A stretch of 64,000 bases of DNA from Desmospora profundinema (GCF_031454155.1 NZ_JAVDQG010000010.1:1-64000); one strand, 5' to 3'; shown: positions 1-8,684, counted from the stretch's first letter. Notes: generated by a model not told the origin, from the sequence alone. Program-made: numbers and translations.

Positions 1-54
1 CGCTTCTGTTGTCCGCCTTTCGGCGTGCGCCACTCTCTTGCGGCGACAAGATCT

Positions 55-83
55 ATCTTATCAAATCCCAGCGATCTTGTCAA
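55..83 (-). promoter_or_regulatory. Downstream tandem promoter reading leftward (P2, rrn-like)
   Basis: On the minus strand there is a perfect -35 TTGACA (78-83), a 17-bp spacer and -10 TAAGAT (55-60). It is preceded by a GTTG-rich stretch of the kind seen before rrn promoters in Bacilli. The product lies beyond base 1. A strong rRNA or tRNA operon promoter is the best guess. Confidence 0.6.
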
Positions 84-153
84 CAACTTTTTTCTTGCTT
101 GTTTCGGCTGTGACCATTCTTGTCGAAGCCTGTCCCGTGTAAGGACAAATAAT

Positions 154-182
154 AATGTATCACGGTTGCATTCAACCGTCAA
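154..182 (-). promoter_or_regulatory. Upstream tandem promoter reading leftward (P1)
   Basis: On the minus strand there is TTGACG (177-182), a 17-bp spacer and TACATT (154-159). It lies about 100 bp upstream of a second, stronger promoter in the same direction. No gene inside the window is served by it, so the transcript leaves the left edge. Tandem sigma-A promoters at this spacing are typical of rRNA operons, but the rRNA itself is not visible. Confidence 0.55.
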
Positions 183-220
183 GCATTTTTTTCGGAGAAC
201 GAGAAACCTTAAAATAAGGC

Positions 221-241
221 ACCGGCGGCTTCGCCACCGGT
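221..241 (-). terminator. Hairpin after the small export protein gene
   Basis: A 9-bp GC-rich stem with a 3-nt loop (ACCGGTGGC/GCCGCCGGT on the minus strand) is followed by an AT-rich stretch. It sits just past the stop of the 278-781 gene. The U-run is imperfect, so termination may be weak. Confidence 0.5.
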
Positions 242-277
242 CCATTTCTCGTGTTCCGTTTATCTCCTCGTTCTTAA

Positions 278-781
278 TTAGAGTGTAACGGAAGGGAGCC
301 ATTGGAAACCTGCCAAAGCGGCGGCAGTCATAATCATCGTCCAGAGAGCCAAACTGATCAACATCCAGCTTCCCACCGCGTTTTTTCCCGCACGAAATGC
401 CATCGCCAAAGCGGCGGCAAAGTGGGACCCGAGCAGAACCGGCCCCAGCAAGGCCAACCCCGGAAGCCCGTACTTCCGAAACATACGCGCAGCCCGCTCC
501 CGTTTTTTTCTGCGGCGGTCCGGTTCTTCACCGCCTCCTTCTGACTGTTCTCCTTCCACCCGGAAAAAGCGCCGAAACCACGGACGCCGACCCAGCCAGT
601 CAAAGAAAAAAACAATCCCCAACACCGGCAACGCATTCCCCAAAAATGTGACCAGGGCGACCGCCACCGGATTTAGCCCCAGCGCAATCCCTCCCGGCAC
701 CACCAAAATCAATTCCAACCAAGGGGTGGCTGCCATAAAAAAAAGCGTGAAATAAAGCCCCAGTGTCTCCCACATTCCCAT
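278..781 (-). CDS. Small multidrug export family (COG2426) membrane protein
   Basis: A 167-residue membrane protein resembling the Sm_multidrug_ex/COG2426 family. Two hydrophobic blocks (about residues 5-65, including a proline-rich TPWLELILVVPGG stretch, and about 105-165) flank a charged cytoplasmic-looking loop near residues 68-100 rich in Arg, Lys and Glu. The family has the architecture of a small transporter, but its substrate is not established and the drug-export name is historical. It stands alone: the next gene upstream is a fragment on the same strand, and a hairpin follows it. A very AT-rich region (790-830) precedes the start and may hold its promoter. Confidence 0.7.
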   Translation of the reverse strand: MGMWETLGLYFTLFFMAATPWLELILVVPGGIALGLNPVAVALVTFLGNALPVLGIVFFFDWLGRRPWFRRFFRVEGEQSEGGGEEPDRRRKKRERAARMFRKYGLPGLALLGPVLLGSHFAAALAMAFRAGKNAVGSWMLISLALWTMIMTAAALAGFQWLPSVTL

Positions 782-907
782 CCGCCTCCCGGTACTTATA
801 TATTGTATATATGTATATTAACAGTATAATCACTTTGACCGCAAGCCCATTTGTTTTCTAATGAAGAAAACGGGCAGCCCCTTTTGAGCCCCCCTTTATG
901 GAAAGGA

Positions 908-1318
908 TCATAACAACCTGATCGCCAACAGGATTCCGACGCCTCCGTATATCAAAGTAAACCTCAGGTTCCACCAGGTGATTCGGTACGGATTGGTTCG
1001 GGTCAAGTCGTTCATCATCGTCACCGTCGTATTATATGTACCGGCAGCATCGGTGGCCAGATTGGCCGTCAGCAGGACGATGGCTACGCTCAACGGGTTT
1101 AGTTCCGTTAACAACGGTTGAATCAGTACCCCCTGCACGCCGATGGTAACCAACGGATGGACGCCTACAAACGTCAGCACCAGTGAAGAAGCCTGTATCA
1201 TCACAAACAGAATCAGGGGGGATTCCACCAACCATAGGACAGACCCTTGATTTAATGAACGAAACGGGCAGCCTTCATCCTCGCCCGTCCTCTTCACACT
1301 CCGGTCACACGCTTTCAA
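908..1318 (-). pseudogene. C-terminal fragment of a polytopic permease
   Basis: The 136-codon frame looks like the tail of a larger membrane transporter. Only the part from about residue 28 has sensible hydrophobic helices, with conserved-looking TANLATDAAGTYNTTVTMMN and a C-terminal helix. The first 27 residues are polar and low-complexity and look like accidental upstream sequence, and no ribosome-binding site precedes the frame. The N-terminal part of the transporter is missing. I do not recognise the exact family. A truncated remnant is the simplest reading; a genuine small membrane protein is possible. Confidence 0.4.
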
Positions 1319-1367
1319 TTTCGCGATCCCATCCCTGCTGCCCCCATCATAAAACGTTCACAGTCAT

Positions 1368-1388
1368 TTATCTTTATCACAAAGATAA
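1368..1388. promoter_or_regulatory. Inverted repeat before marR, probable MarR operator
   Basis: A perfect 8-5-8 inverted repeat (TTATCTTT - 5 nt - AAAGATAA) lies 50 bp upstream of the MarR start, in the promoter region. MarR proteins usually bind such palindromes in their own promoters. Autoregulation is inferred, not shown. Confidence 0.5.
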
Positions 1389-1437
1389 TAGGGTAGTATG
1401 GTAAACAAGTATCATGGAAGGGGAGGGGTTATATTCA

Positions 1438-1899
1438 ATGTCCTCTGACATCCAATTGGATCCCCACATTGAAAAAATGGACCGGGTTTCCGAAAACATT
1501 GTTCACTTTTTAAGCAAGCAAAACGAAGAAGAATTGCCTTTTAAGCCGACTTCCACCAAACTCATCTTGCTCCGGACCTTGTCGGAAAAAGAAAAGTGTA
1601 CCGTCAATGAATTATCGGCAAGGACCGGCTTGACTTCAGGCGCGACAACGCTGGCTTTAAATCGGCTGGACCGGGAAGGCTTGATCCAGCGCATCCGGGA
1701 CTCTTCCGACAGAAGAGTGGTGTGGGTGAAGCTGACCGAATGCGGTCAGGCGTTGGTGAAAAACATTCTTTTGCGGCGCCAGGAAATGTGGGGACAAATA
1801 TTAAAAGTTCTGACTCAACAGGAAAAGGAAATTTTTATTCAGCTAATGGATAAGATTCATGATGAACTGAAACAATCCACCCATCCCCCATCGTTTTAA
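1438..1899 (+). CDS. MarR family transcriptional regulator
   Basis: A 153-residue winged-helix regulator of the MarR type. It has an N-terminal helical segment, a helix-turn-helix around residues 55-85 (CTVNELSARTGLTSGATTLA), then the wing with the usual RxxDxxDRR-like signature (IQRIRDSSDRRVVWVKLT) and C-terminal dimerisation helices. I chose ATG 1438 because a GGGGAGGGG ribosome-binding site precedes it; the upstream in-frame ATG at 1414 has none. It lies 48 bp before a YidC gene on the same strand, so the two are probably co-transcribed. The ligand is unknown; the pairing suggests response to envelope stress. Confidence 0.85.
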   Translation: MSSDIQLDPHIEKMDRVSENIVHFLSKQNEEELPFKPTSTKLILLRTLSEKEKCTVNELSARTGLTSGATTLALNRLDREGLIQRIRDSSDRRVVWVKLTECGQALVKNILLRRQEMWGQILKVLTQQEKEIFIQLMDKIHDELKQSTHPPSF

Positions 1900-1947
1900 A
1901 GCCATTTGTTTGGATGTGAAATCCCTCATGGCGGAAGGAGATTTACC

Positions 1948-2694
1948 ATGCAAAAGCGACATTTATTCATGGCCCTATCCTTCGTGGCCTTGATAATCTT
2001 CACCACCGGGTGCTCCCCGAACGCAAATATGATGCAGCCGATCAACCCTGAAAAGGGCAGTTTTTGGGAAGTATTCCTCGTCTATCCGTTGATCCTGACA
2101 CTGGACTGGTTTCAAGGATTTCTAGGGAATTACGGATTGTCCATTCTTGTTGTCACATTGTTGGTACGGATCCTGTTGCTGCCTTTGACCCTGAAACAAA
2201 CCAAGAGCTCACAGGCCATGCAACTTCTGCAACCGGAAATGACCAAGCTTAGGGAGAAGTATAAGGATAATCAACAAAAGCTGCAGGAAGAGACCATGAA
2301 ACTGTTCCAGAAGCACAAGGTGAACCCGATGGCGGGATGTGTGCCGGCCCTGATCCAGATGCCGATCCTGATCGCGTTTTACCAAGCCATTATGCGTGAT
2401 CCCCTCATTGCCAAATCCACGTTTCTCTGGATGCAGTTGGGCCAACCCGATCCATACTTCCTGCTGCCGATGATAGCGGCAGGCACCACCTTTCTGCAAT
2501 CCAAGTTAATGATGGCGAAAAGCGGAACGCAAGTCAATCATCCGCTTCTCATCATCATGCCGCTTATGATTCTGGTTTTGGGAATCAATTTCCCCTCTGC
2601 TTTGGCACTGTATTGGGTATACGGAAATCTGTTCTCCATCGTGCAGTATTTCTTTATCCAACGTCAGCCCCCTTCCATTGCATCCACCACTTAA
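1948..2694 (+). CDS. yidC: YidC/Oxa1 membrane protein insertase (lipoprotein form)
   Basis: A 248-residue YidC/SpoIIIJ-type insertase that folds and inserts membrane proteins with or without SecYEG. The N terminus is a lipoprotein signal with lipobox TTGC (Cys22), typical of Gram-positive YidC. The Oxa1 core spans about residues 55-240 with the KQTKSSQAMQ segment, the charged amphipathic loop (KLREKYKDNQQKLQEET) and the PMAGCVPALIQMPILIAFYQA helix. The ATG at 1948 follows GGAAGGAG; the frame extends upstream to 1906 but without a start signal. It sits behind marR and ends at a strong hairpin. It is not beside rnpA/rpmH, so it is probably a second, regulated paralogue. Confidence 0.9.
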   Translation: MQKRHLFMALSFVALIIFTTGCSPNANMMQPINPEKGSFWEVFLVYPLILTLDWFQGFLGNYGLSILVVTLLVRILLLPLTLKQTKSSQAMQLLQPEMTKLREKYKDNQQKLQEETMKLFQKHKVNPMAGCVPALIQMPILIAFYQAIMRDPLIAKSTFLWMQLGQPDPYFLLPMIAAGTTFLQSKLMMAKSGTQVNHPLLIIMPLMILVLGINFPSALALYWVYGNLFSIVQYFFIQRQPPSIASTT

Positions 2695-2704
2695 CCCGTA
2701 TAAC

Positions 2705-2750
2705 CAACAACAGCCGGTTTGCATCATGTAAACCGGCTGTTGTTGCTCTT
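2705..2750 (+). terminator. Terminator of marR-yidC
   Basis: A perfect 16-bp stem (2705-2720 with 2730-2745) with a 9-nt loop begins 10 bp past the yidC stop. The downstream run is TGCTCTT rather than pure T, so it may act bidirectionally or partly. Confidence 0.7.
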
Positions 2751-2756
2751 GATCAT

Positions 2757-2931
2757 TCAGCCCAGCCACTTTTTTAACCGCAGGAATGCGTTGAACCACG
2801 AGCCAATCAAACAGGAAGACGACCAGGAGGGAGACTCCCACCAACGGAAAGAAAATTCCCAGAGCAATCAAAATACCCAACGCTGTTTTTTCCGCCTTGG
2901 AATACCCGTTTTTTTAGAGGAAACTCCCATC
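2757..2931 (-). pseudogene. Possible frameshifted single-helix membrane protein
   Basis: On the minus strand an ATG at 2931 opens a basic N terminus (MGVSSKKTGIPRRKK). A second frame, reached past a six-A tract, continues with a strong hydrophobic helix (ALGIFFPLVGVSLLVVFLFD) and VVQRIPAVKK. A stop at 2757 lies in the first-type frame before the yidC hairpin. Either this is a decayed gene of about 58 codons with two indels, or the hydrophobic frame alone is expressed from TTG 2880. The rest of 2695-3221 holds only hairpins; I see no other gene there. Confidence 0.25.
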
Positions 2932-3124
2932 TTCCCGACAGGCTTGCGTTTCCACCATAGGATGACACCCGTCACCATAAAACCGATCCTAACCGGTAGG
3001 AATCGGTTTATCTGTATATAGAATCACACGGATGGCGCCTAACCAAAAACGATTTCATTCACTGGATGTAACTGGACTTCTCCTGTATCAAGTTTTGTGA
3101 CCCCCCCGTCGAGAAGACGTGATT

Positions 3125-3157
3125 CAAAAGGCTGACGGTAACCCCGTCAGCCTTTTG
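3125..3157. terminator. Hairpin downstream of the methyltransferase gene
   Basis: A 14-bp perfect stem (CAAAAGGCTGACGG with CCGTCAGCCTTTTG) has A and T runs on both sides and so can act in both directions. It lies 65 bp past the stop of the leftward gene 3222-4292. Confidence 0.7.
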
Positions 3158-3221
3158 AGGGATTGATCGTATCCTCACAAATCCTATTGGGTGGTTGGGC
3201 TAATGGAAATTCCAACTCTCC

Positions 3222-4292
3222 TCACCTAGGCTTGGCCACAATCCCGTTGTGTACCTTGATAAAGCCATGCCTTACGATGTCAAAGCCGTTTTCATACACA
3301 TACAGGCCCATCTGACGGATGTTCATCAACTCCCGATATGTATAATTCATCACATCCGCCATGATCTTATAATACAGCCGCGACTTCCATTGATCCCGCG
3401 GAGTGGTCAGGATCGTATATCCTCCCGGCTTCAAAAATTGACGATGCCACTCCATGACTTCCGGTTTGTATGAGTCCGGAAAATGTTCCAACAGCCCCAC
3501 ACTGATCACGATATCGAATTCCTTGCCAAAGGGCAGGTTGCGAATGTCATCCACCATGTAGTGAAGATTCATCTGCTTTTTGTACCAAACCTCCGGCTGA
3601 CCCGTCGCCGGGTCGGTGCCGAGAAAGGGATAGGTTTCCGGAAAGTGTCCGAATCGGTCCGTCGCGCAAAAGGCATCGTAATCCACAAGAACGGCTTCTC
3701 CCCCGGGATACATGGCGGAAAGCTGCATGGCTTCATACCCCTCAGCCGCTCCCAGGAAAAGGATGCGCGGCTTGTGGACATCCAACCCTTGAAACAAGGC
3801 TCGCTTTCCCCGTGGATCCCAGATCCCGTCTTCCACGCGCTGGACATAGTTCCAAAGCGACAGATGGATGTAACGGCCCAGGGCTGCCTTCACCTCAGAC
3901 CATCGAAACCGGGCCAGATGGGCTTTCAGATCGTGTTTGACTTCCCCCAATTCCCGGGGAACGTCTTTGACAAACCACTCATGAAAGGATCGGTTAAAAT
4001 ACTCCCACGACGTCTGGACCGGCATATCCTCCTGGTGTTTCGCTTCCCATTCCTGTCTCCCCCGTGCTCTGTCTTCCACCCGATACGGTTTGCCTACGTC
4101 CTTCCATCTCACTTGGGACCAGTCACTCACTTGATTGGCATCGAAGAACCGATCCAGGCTGGTTGCATCCGGATTCCGTAATTCCACCCGATAACGGGGC
4201 ATCAGTTCGGTTAACCCGATATGTGCTCTTGAATAGGGGTGCGTGTCACTCGCGCTCTCGCCGGAAGCCATTCGTTCCGCTTGCCAACCCAT
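3222..4292 (-). CDS. Class I SAM-dependent methyltransferase
   Basis: A 356-residue protein with a Rossmann methyltransferase domain in its second half. Motif I is ILFLGAAEGYEAMQLS (about residue 175), followed by an acidic strand end (VLVDYDAF), and the post-motif DIVISVGLLEHFPD (about residue 265) with the hallmark LEHF. The first 150 residues are unrelated to the core fold, rich in Trp and charged residues, and may recognise the substrate. GGGAGG lies 8 bp before the ATG. It diverges from the MFS gene to its right. The substrate cannot be told from sequence; a metabolite or lipid methyltransferase is likelier than an rRNA enzyme. Confidence 0.7.
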   Translation of the reverse strand: MGWQAERMASGESASDTHPYSRAHIGLTELMPRYRVELRNPDATSLDRFFDANQVSDWSQVRWKDVGKPYRVEDRARGRQEWEAKHQEDMPVQTSWEYFNRSFHEWFVKDVPRELGEVKHDLKAHLARFRWSEVKAALGRYIHLSLWNYVQRVEDGIWDPRGKRALFQGLDVHKPRILFLGAAEGYEAMQLSAMYPGGEAVLVDYDAFCATDRFGHFPETYPFLGTDPATGQPEVWYKKQMNLHYMVDDIRNLPFGKEFDIVISVGLLEHFPDSYKPEVMEWHRQFLKPGGYTILTTPRDQWKSRLYYKIMADVMNYTYRELMNIRQMGLYVYENGFDIVRHGFIKVHNGIVAKPR

Positions 4293-4450
4293 CCGCCATT
4301 CCTCCCTAAGTCCGTATTATTCAGATTATTTATTCTTTTCATATCCCATCTCCTGCATCCGGATCAGACCTACCCCAAAAGCCTCCCATGTGATATATTT
4401 ATGATTGCGAAATTTTCGTTGTTTAAAATGATTCAGGAGAGAACCCATCC

Positions 4451-5734
4451 ATGACCTTTTGGAAAGCATATATTCAAAATTTCCGCGGATTTGACCGTAA
4501 TATCCGCCTCTTTTTGTTTGCCAGCTTGTTCAGTCAAATCGGGATGGGTGTTTTCATGGTGATGTACAACCTGTACATTCAAGCATGGGGATATCCTGAA
4601 AGCGTAAACGGACAGGTCATTTCCATGACTTCCTTGGCCACAGCCATCGCTCTTATTCCTGCCGGGTTACTTAGCGACCGATATGGCCGAAAATCGATCT
4701 TGCTCATCGGGGGACTGGTAATGGCGTCCACTTTGTTGGTCCGGGCGGTGGTGGAAACACCGTTCTGGATGATTACAATGGCCTTTTTCACCGGATTCTT
4801 CATGGCTTTTTTGCAAGTGGCGGCCATCCCCTTCCTGGCTGAGCACTCGGACCCTTCTCAGCGAATTCACCTGTTCAGTATGAACTTTGCGGTGATTACC
4901 TGTGGGCAGGTAATCGGCAATGTCGGCGGCGGAGTCTTGACCGATTTGTTTCAGTTCGTCTTCCATTTTTCCGAATTGAAAAGCTTACAAACCACCCTGG
5001 GGATTGGGGGACTGCTTAGTATGGGTGCTCTCCTCCCTCTAGTCCTTCTGCGGGAACGACCTCGCCCCACGGTTTCACGCTCCTCGTCCTCACTGGGATT
5101 TCGGTGGCACGATAAAAAAGGACAGCTGAAATTGATCGGAAAGTTTACGCTTGCCAGTGCCATTACCGGCTTTGGTGCCGGGATGGTGATCCCTTATCTC
5201 AACCTGTATTTCAGCGATCGTTTTGACGCCAGCCATTCCGCCGTCGGAGTCGTCATCTCCCTGGGCCAGGCAGCCACGGCGTTGGCAATCATTATCGGGC
5301 CGTTGGTGGTCAGCCGGATGGGTGAAGTGCGAGCCGTGGTGTTTTTACAGATGGCTTCCATCCCCTTTTTATTGCTGACCGCTTTCAGCCACAATTTTTA
5401 CTGGGCTACCTTCGGTTTTTTGATGCGCCAAGCCCTCATGAATGCAGGCAACCCCATCATTCAATCGATGGTGATGGCCCGGGTGGATGACGACATGAAG
5501 GGATTTGCCAACAGCGTCAACCAGATGGTGTTTATGCTGGGTTGGGCGTTGATGGGCCCCATCAGTACGGGAATCGTCGCCCATGGAGGTTCCTATTGGG
5601 GCTATGCCCAAGTCTTTTGTGTGACGGCGATTTTATATGTGGTGGGGTCGGCATATTTTTATTGGACATTCCGTTCCAAATCTCAATCCCGGCCAGGTCC
5701 TGAATCGCAAACGATCCCGCCTCTGAAAGGGTAA
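4451..5734 (+). CDS. Major facilitator superfamily transporter
   Basis: A 427-residue, 12-helix MFS permease. The signature loop between helices 2 and 3 reads GLLSDRYGRKSILLIGG (about residue 75), and the central loop (about residues 195-225) is basic and polar as expected. The C-terminal half repeats the fold and ends in a soluble proline-rich tail. A GGAG-containing site precedes the ATG. It diverges from the methyltransferase gene. The substrate is unknown; multidrug or sugar efflux subfamilies would both fit. Confidence 0.8.
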   Translation: MTFWKAYIQNFRGFDRNIRLFLFASLFSQIGMGVFMVMYNLYIQAWGYPESVNGQVISMTSLATAIALIPAGLLSDRYGRKSILLIGGLVMASTLLVRAVVETPFWMITMAFFTGFFMAFLQVAAIPFLAEHSDPSQRIHLFSMNFAVITCGQVIGNVGGGVLTDLFQFVFHFSELKSLQTTLGIGGLLSMGALLPLVLLRERPRPTVSRSSSSLGFRWHDKKGQLKLIGKFTLASAITGFGAGMVIPYLNLYFSDRFDASHSAVGVVISLGQAATALAIIIGPLVVSRMGEVRAVVFLQMASIPFLLLTAFSHNFYWATFGFLMRQALMNAGNPIIQSMVMARVDDDMKGFANSVNQMVFMLGWALMGPISTGIVAHGGSYWGYAQVFCVTAILYVVGSAYFYWTFRSKSQSRPGPESQTIPPLKG

Positions 5735-5745
5735 AAGCTTAGAAC

Positions 5746-5860
5746 GTGTCTGAACAATCTGCAGGGCAAAAAACCGGGTCGGTATGGCCGTCTTCCTTTC
5801 GTCGCAAAAGGCGCATCGCGAGACCGGGAAATCAAAGTGACCTAGGCGAGAAGGTGTATG
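5746..5860. repeat. Dispersed intergenic repeat, copy A
   Basis: This stretch resembles 44272-44390 over most of its length. Shared blocks include GAACGTGT, GGTCGGTATGGCcGTCTTC versus GATCGGTTTGGCtGTCTTC, and GCATCGCGAGACCgGGgAA versus GCATAGCGAGACCaGGGAA followed by AAAGTgACC. It contains no plausible gene. The remainder of 5861-6169 holds only the presumed bcrC promoter region; nothing else was recognised there. Confidence 0.6.
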
Positions 5861-6169
5861 TACATGGAGAACGCTAATCGGGATCATTCCTCGGAGAGCG
5901 AAGATATTACCCCCGAACACCGGCGATGGATCGGATTCTACCCCTCAAGCTTCCCAGATAGGCCGTTCGGTGATCCCTCTTTTCGACCGTAAAGGCCCTC
6001 TTCATCCAAAAAAGTCCGGATCGCTTTTCCTGACTTTTTGTTGTTAGACAATCTTAATGAGGGGTTGGATAGATCCAATTGCTTATGCAGCAATTGATCT
6101 TTACAGATTATTTACATTCTCACAACCAATCCTTCATAATGACTGTGGATATACAAAGGGGAGAGAGAA

Positions 6170-6703
6170 ATGGATTACCGCCTTTTCGAATGGATCAATG
6201 GGTGGGCCGGAAAATACGGTTGGTTGGACCTCTTGATGATCGTAATGACGGATTATGGGCCTTATTTATTCGCCATCCTGTTAGGCGTCCTATTGTTATT
6301 AAAAAAACATCGCAGCGGCGGGATCCTGGCGGGTTGCACACTGGCATTGGCATTATCCTTCAGCTTTATGATCGGGCAGCTGTGGGAGCGGGCTCGACCT
6401 TTCGTCACCCATGACAATGTGAACCTTCTTCTTTCTAAAGAACCGAATGCTTCGTTTCCCAGCGACCATACCACCGGTGCGTTTGCGATCGCTTTTGCAC
6501 TCTGTCATTACAATAAAACCCTCGGGAATATCCTGTTGATTTTGGCTTTGCTGATTGGAATCTCTCGGCCCTATGTGGGACACCACTATCCTGGTGACGT
6601 CTTCGCCGGAATGACAGTCGCATTTCTTGCGGCGCAACTCGTCCAGTACGGAATGAAACGGTTTCGTGCTCGCTCCGCTAACGTATCTGAAACTGCTTCG
6701 TAA
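6170..6703 (+). CDS. bcrC: Undecaprenyl-diphosphatase, PAP2/BcrC family
   Basis: A 177-residue PAP2-superfamily membrane enzyme that would dephosphorylate undecaprenyl pyrophosphate to recycle the cell-wall lipid carrier; members confer bacitracin tolerance. The three phosphatase motifs are visible: RARPFV (about residue 75), PSDHTTG (about residue 99) and SRPYVGHHYPGD (about residue 131), giving the catalytic His pair and Asp. About five or six hydrophobic helices surround them. GGGGAGAG precedes the ATG. It is monocistronic, with a hairpin directly after it. BcrC is distinguished from general PAP2 proteins by length and motif spacing only. Confidence 0.82.
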   Translation: MDYRLFEWINGWAGKYGWLDLLMIVMTDYGPYLFAILLGVLLLLKKHRSGGILAGCTLALALSFSFMIGQLWERARPFVTHDNVNLLLSKEPNASFPSDHTTGAFAIAFALCHYNKTLGNILLILALLIGISRPYVGHHYPGDVFAGMTVAFLAAQLVQYGMKRFRARSANVSETAS

Positions 6704-6705
6704 AT

Positions 6706-6750
6706 AAAAAAGACTCGCCTCCTTTTTCAATAAGAGAGGCGAGTCTTTTT
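6706..6750. terminator. Bidirectional terminator between bcrC and mgtC
   Basis: A 15-bp stem (AAAAAGACTCGCCTC with GAGGCGAGTCTTTTT) lies between two convergent genes, with A and T runs suited to both directions. Confidence 0.85.
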
Positions 6751-6757
6751 ATAACCT

Positions 6758-7468
6758 TCATCCTAGCTCATACCTAGTCTCATTACATTTGCTCCAGCCC
6801 ACAGCTGTAATCCCCGTTTCCAGGCTCAACAAGCCTACGATTTCCTCAATAACGGTATCTTTTCGCTCCGAACTGTGGAGATGGGCTTTTACTACCACCT
6901 TCTCCGTCCCCTCAATGTCTTCGCTGTACAATTTTCGCAAACCCACCGAACGCGCATTCACCATGTGCATCAGCATTACGCGAATATGGACCTCATCCCT
7001 TTCCAAACAGGTGGTGCTAACCAAGTAGTCTGCTTCGGAATCCGTTGGTCCGGATCGGGAATTCATTTTGAAAGCGATGGGACGCAGGATGACATTTGCC
7101 AATATAATGATTCCCGCCCCACTCATCGCCTGCCAATAAAAGCCAGCGCCGGATAAGGTTCCTACCGCACCCGCACACCACAAGGTGGCAGCTGTATTTA
7201 AGCCGCGGACACTGAAACCGTCTCGGATGATGACTCCCGCCCCCAAAAAGCCGATGCCACTGACCACTTGTGCCGCCACACGGGTGGAGCTGACTTCATC
7301 CACCACCATGACAGAGAGCAACACATACAAGGCCGCTCCGAGTGAAACCAGCACATTGGTGCGCAATCCCGCCATTCGCTGTCTCCATTGTCGTTCCAGA
7401 CCAATCGCAGCGCCGGCAACAAAGGCAACAAATAAGGGAATCCAACCTTCTTCCCACCCCATGGTCAT
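6758..7468 (-). CDS. MgtC/SapB family protein
   Basis: A 236-residue MgtC-type membrane protein. The N-terminal half (about residues 8-135) has the family signatures GLERQWRQRMAGLRTNVLVS and VSGIGFLGAGVIIRDGFSV followed by RGLNTAATLWCAGAVG. The C-terminal 90 residues are soluble and resemble the ACT-like domain of long MgtC proteins. MgtC proteins are linked to survival at low Mg2+, partly through F-ATPase control. The gene abuts the mgtE stop by a few bases, so both should come under the M-box riboswitch upstream. The frame allows GTG 7471, ATG 7468 or ATG 7462; I report 7468. Confidence 0.85.
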   Translation of the reverse strand: MTMGWEEGWIPLFVAFVAGAAIGLERQWRQRMAGLRTNVLVSLGAALYVLLSVMVVDEVSSTRVAAQVVSGIGFLGAGVIIRDGFSVRGLNTAATLWCAGAVGTLSGAGFYWQAMSGAGIIILANVILRPIAFKMNSRSGPTDSEADYLVSTTCLERDEVHIRVMLMHMVNARSVGLRKLYSEDIEGTEKVVVKAHLHSSERKDTVIEEIVGLLSLETGITAVGWSKCNETRYELG

Positions 7469-7471
7469 CAC

Positions 7472-8470
7472 CTACAATCCCAGATACCAGTTAGCGATGG
7501 AAAAGTAAATCAACACCCCCGTGATATCTGCCAATGATGTGATTAAGGGTGCGCTGGCAGTAGCGGGATCCATGTTGAATTTATTGAGGAGGAAGGGCAG
7601 GGACATTCCCAGCAAGCTGCCTGCCAATACTACTAAAATCATCGTCATGGAAACGATCAGCGCAATATCCATTCCTCCGCGATACACACCGATCACAGAG
7701 ACCGCCAAAGCCATGGTGGCTCCCAACAGACCGGCAGTAACGACTTCTTTCCCAAATAACTTCATCCAGTCCCGCATGGTAATATCCCCTGTAGCTAAGG
7801 AACGAACCATCAGCGTAGCTGCCTGGGAACCGGCGTTCCCGCCACTGTCCACCAGCAGTGGCAGAAAGAAGACGAGAGCGATGGAAGCGGTGATGGTATC
7901 TTCAAAATAGGCGATTCCGGCACCGGAAAATAGATTCATAAAAACCAGAATCACCAACCAGCCGATTCTTCTGCGGTACAAAAAGAATGGAGAGGCTTCC
8001 TTGATATTTTTTCCCAGAGTGATCACCGGGGCCATCTTATGAAAGTCCTCCGTCGTCTCTTCCTGAACCACATCCAACACATCATCCAGGTGGATCACGC
8101 CGAGCAGTCGCCCATCACTGTCTACGACAGGCGCTGTGAGTAGATCCCGCTTTTTCATCACACGAGCAATTTCTTCTTGATCCAGATCAGCCGGAATAAA
8201 GAGAATATTAGTGGTCATAAAATCAGCAACCACTTCCTCTTGATTGCGTCGAACCACATCCCGCAACGAAATGACACCATGAAGAGCACCGGTTTCATCT
8301 ACTACATACAGATAGTGGATAAACTTTTGCTCCTCTCCGTATCTCCGTATATGAGCAATCACCTCATCCACTGTTTGATCCCACCATACATACAAAAAAT
8401 CATCTCTCATCAAGGCACCGGCGGATTCTTTTGCGTAGGATTTCTGTTCTTTGGTGAGCCCGATTGTCAT
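7472..8470 (-). CDS. mgtE: Magnesium transporter MgtE lacking the N domain
   Basis: A 332-residue MgtE-type Mg2+ channel. Residues about 18-135 form two CBS domains and about 165-332 form the five-helix pore with the conserved PLLVDSGGNAGSQA and PFLLNKFNMDPATASAP segments. Full-length MgtE is about 450 residues; the missing part is the N-terminal superhelical Mg2+-sensing domain, and the protein starts at the SAGALM sequence that normally follows it. The ATG is preceded by AGGAGG at good spacing, so the short form is the encoded product. It is led by an M-box riboswitch and followed by mgtC. Confidence 0.9.
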   Translation of the reverse strand: MTIGLTKEQKSYAKESAGALMRDDFLYVWWDQTVDEVIAHIRRYGEEQKFIHYLYVVDETGALHGVISLRDVVRRNQEEVVADFMTTNILFIPADLDQEEIARVMKKRDLLTAPVVDSDGRLLGVIHLDDVLDVVQEETTEDFHKMAPVITLGKNIKEASPFFLYRRRIGWLVILVFMNLFSGAGIAYFEDTITASIALVFFLPLLVDSGGNAGSQAATLMVRSLATGDITMRDWMKLFGKEVVTAGLLGATMALAVSVIGVYRGGMDIALIVSMTMILVVLAGSLLGMSLPFLLNKFNMDPATASAPLITSLADITGVLIYFSIANWYLGL

Positions 8471-8611
8471 CGTCTATTCCTCCTATGGCCCAAGACCCAC
8501 CATGGAGAGTGGGAAATGGATCGTTTTTTTGTACTGTCCGGGAAAAATAGTTGTTTGCATCTCGATCCAGGTTCAAGACTGCTATCCATTTCCACCACCC
8601 CCTTACGCATG

Positions 8612-8641
8612 AAAAAACACCCTCAACGAATGAGGGTGTTT
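8612..8641 (-). terminator. Terminator of the M-box riboswitch
   Basis: On the minus strand a 9-bp stem (ACACCCTCA/TGAGGGTGT) with a 5-nt loop runs into six T. It sits about 45 bp after the M-box and 140 bp before mgtE, as expected for transcription attenuation at high Mg2+. Confidence 0.85.
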
Positions 8642-8684
8642 GATGTATCGCAAATACAAAACATCACCAAATAGGCGCGTCTCC

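Noticed and set aside
4500-4530. Possible CRISPR or tandem repeats elsewhere in the window
   Set aside because: No regularly spaced direct repeats with unique spacers were found; the only tandem repeat is the 53-55-bp array at 44345-44460.
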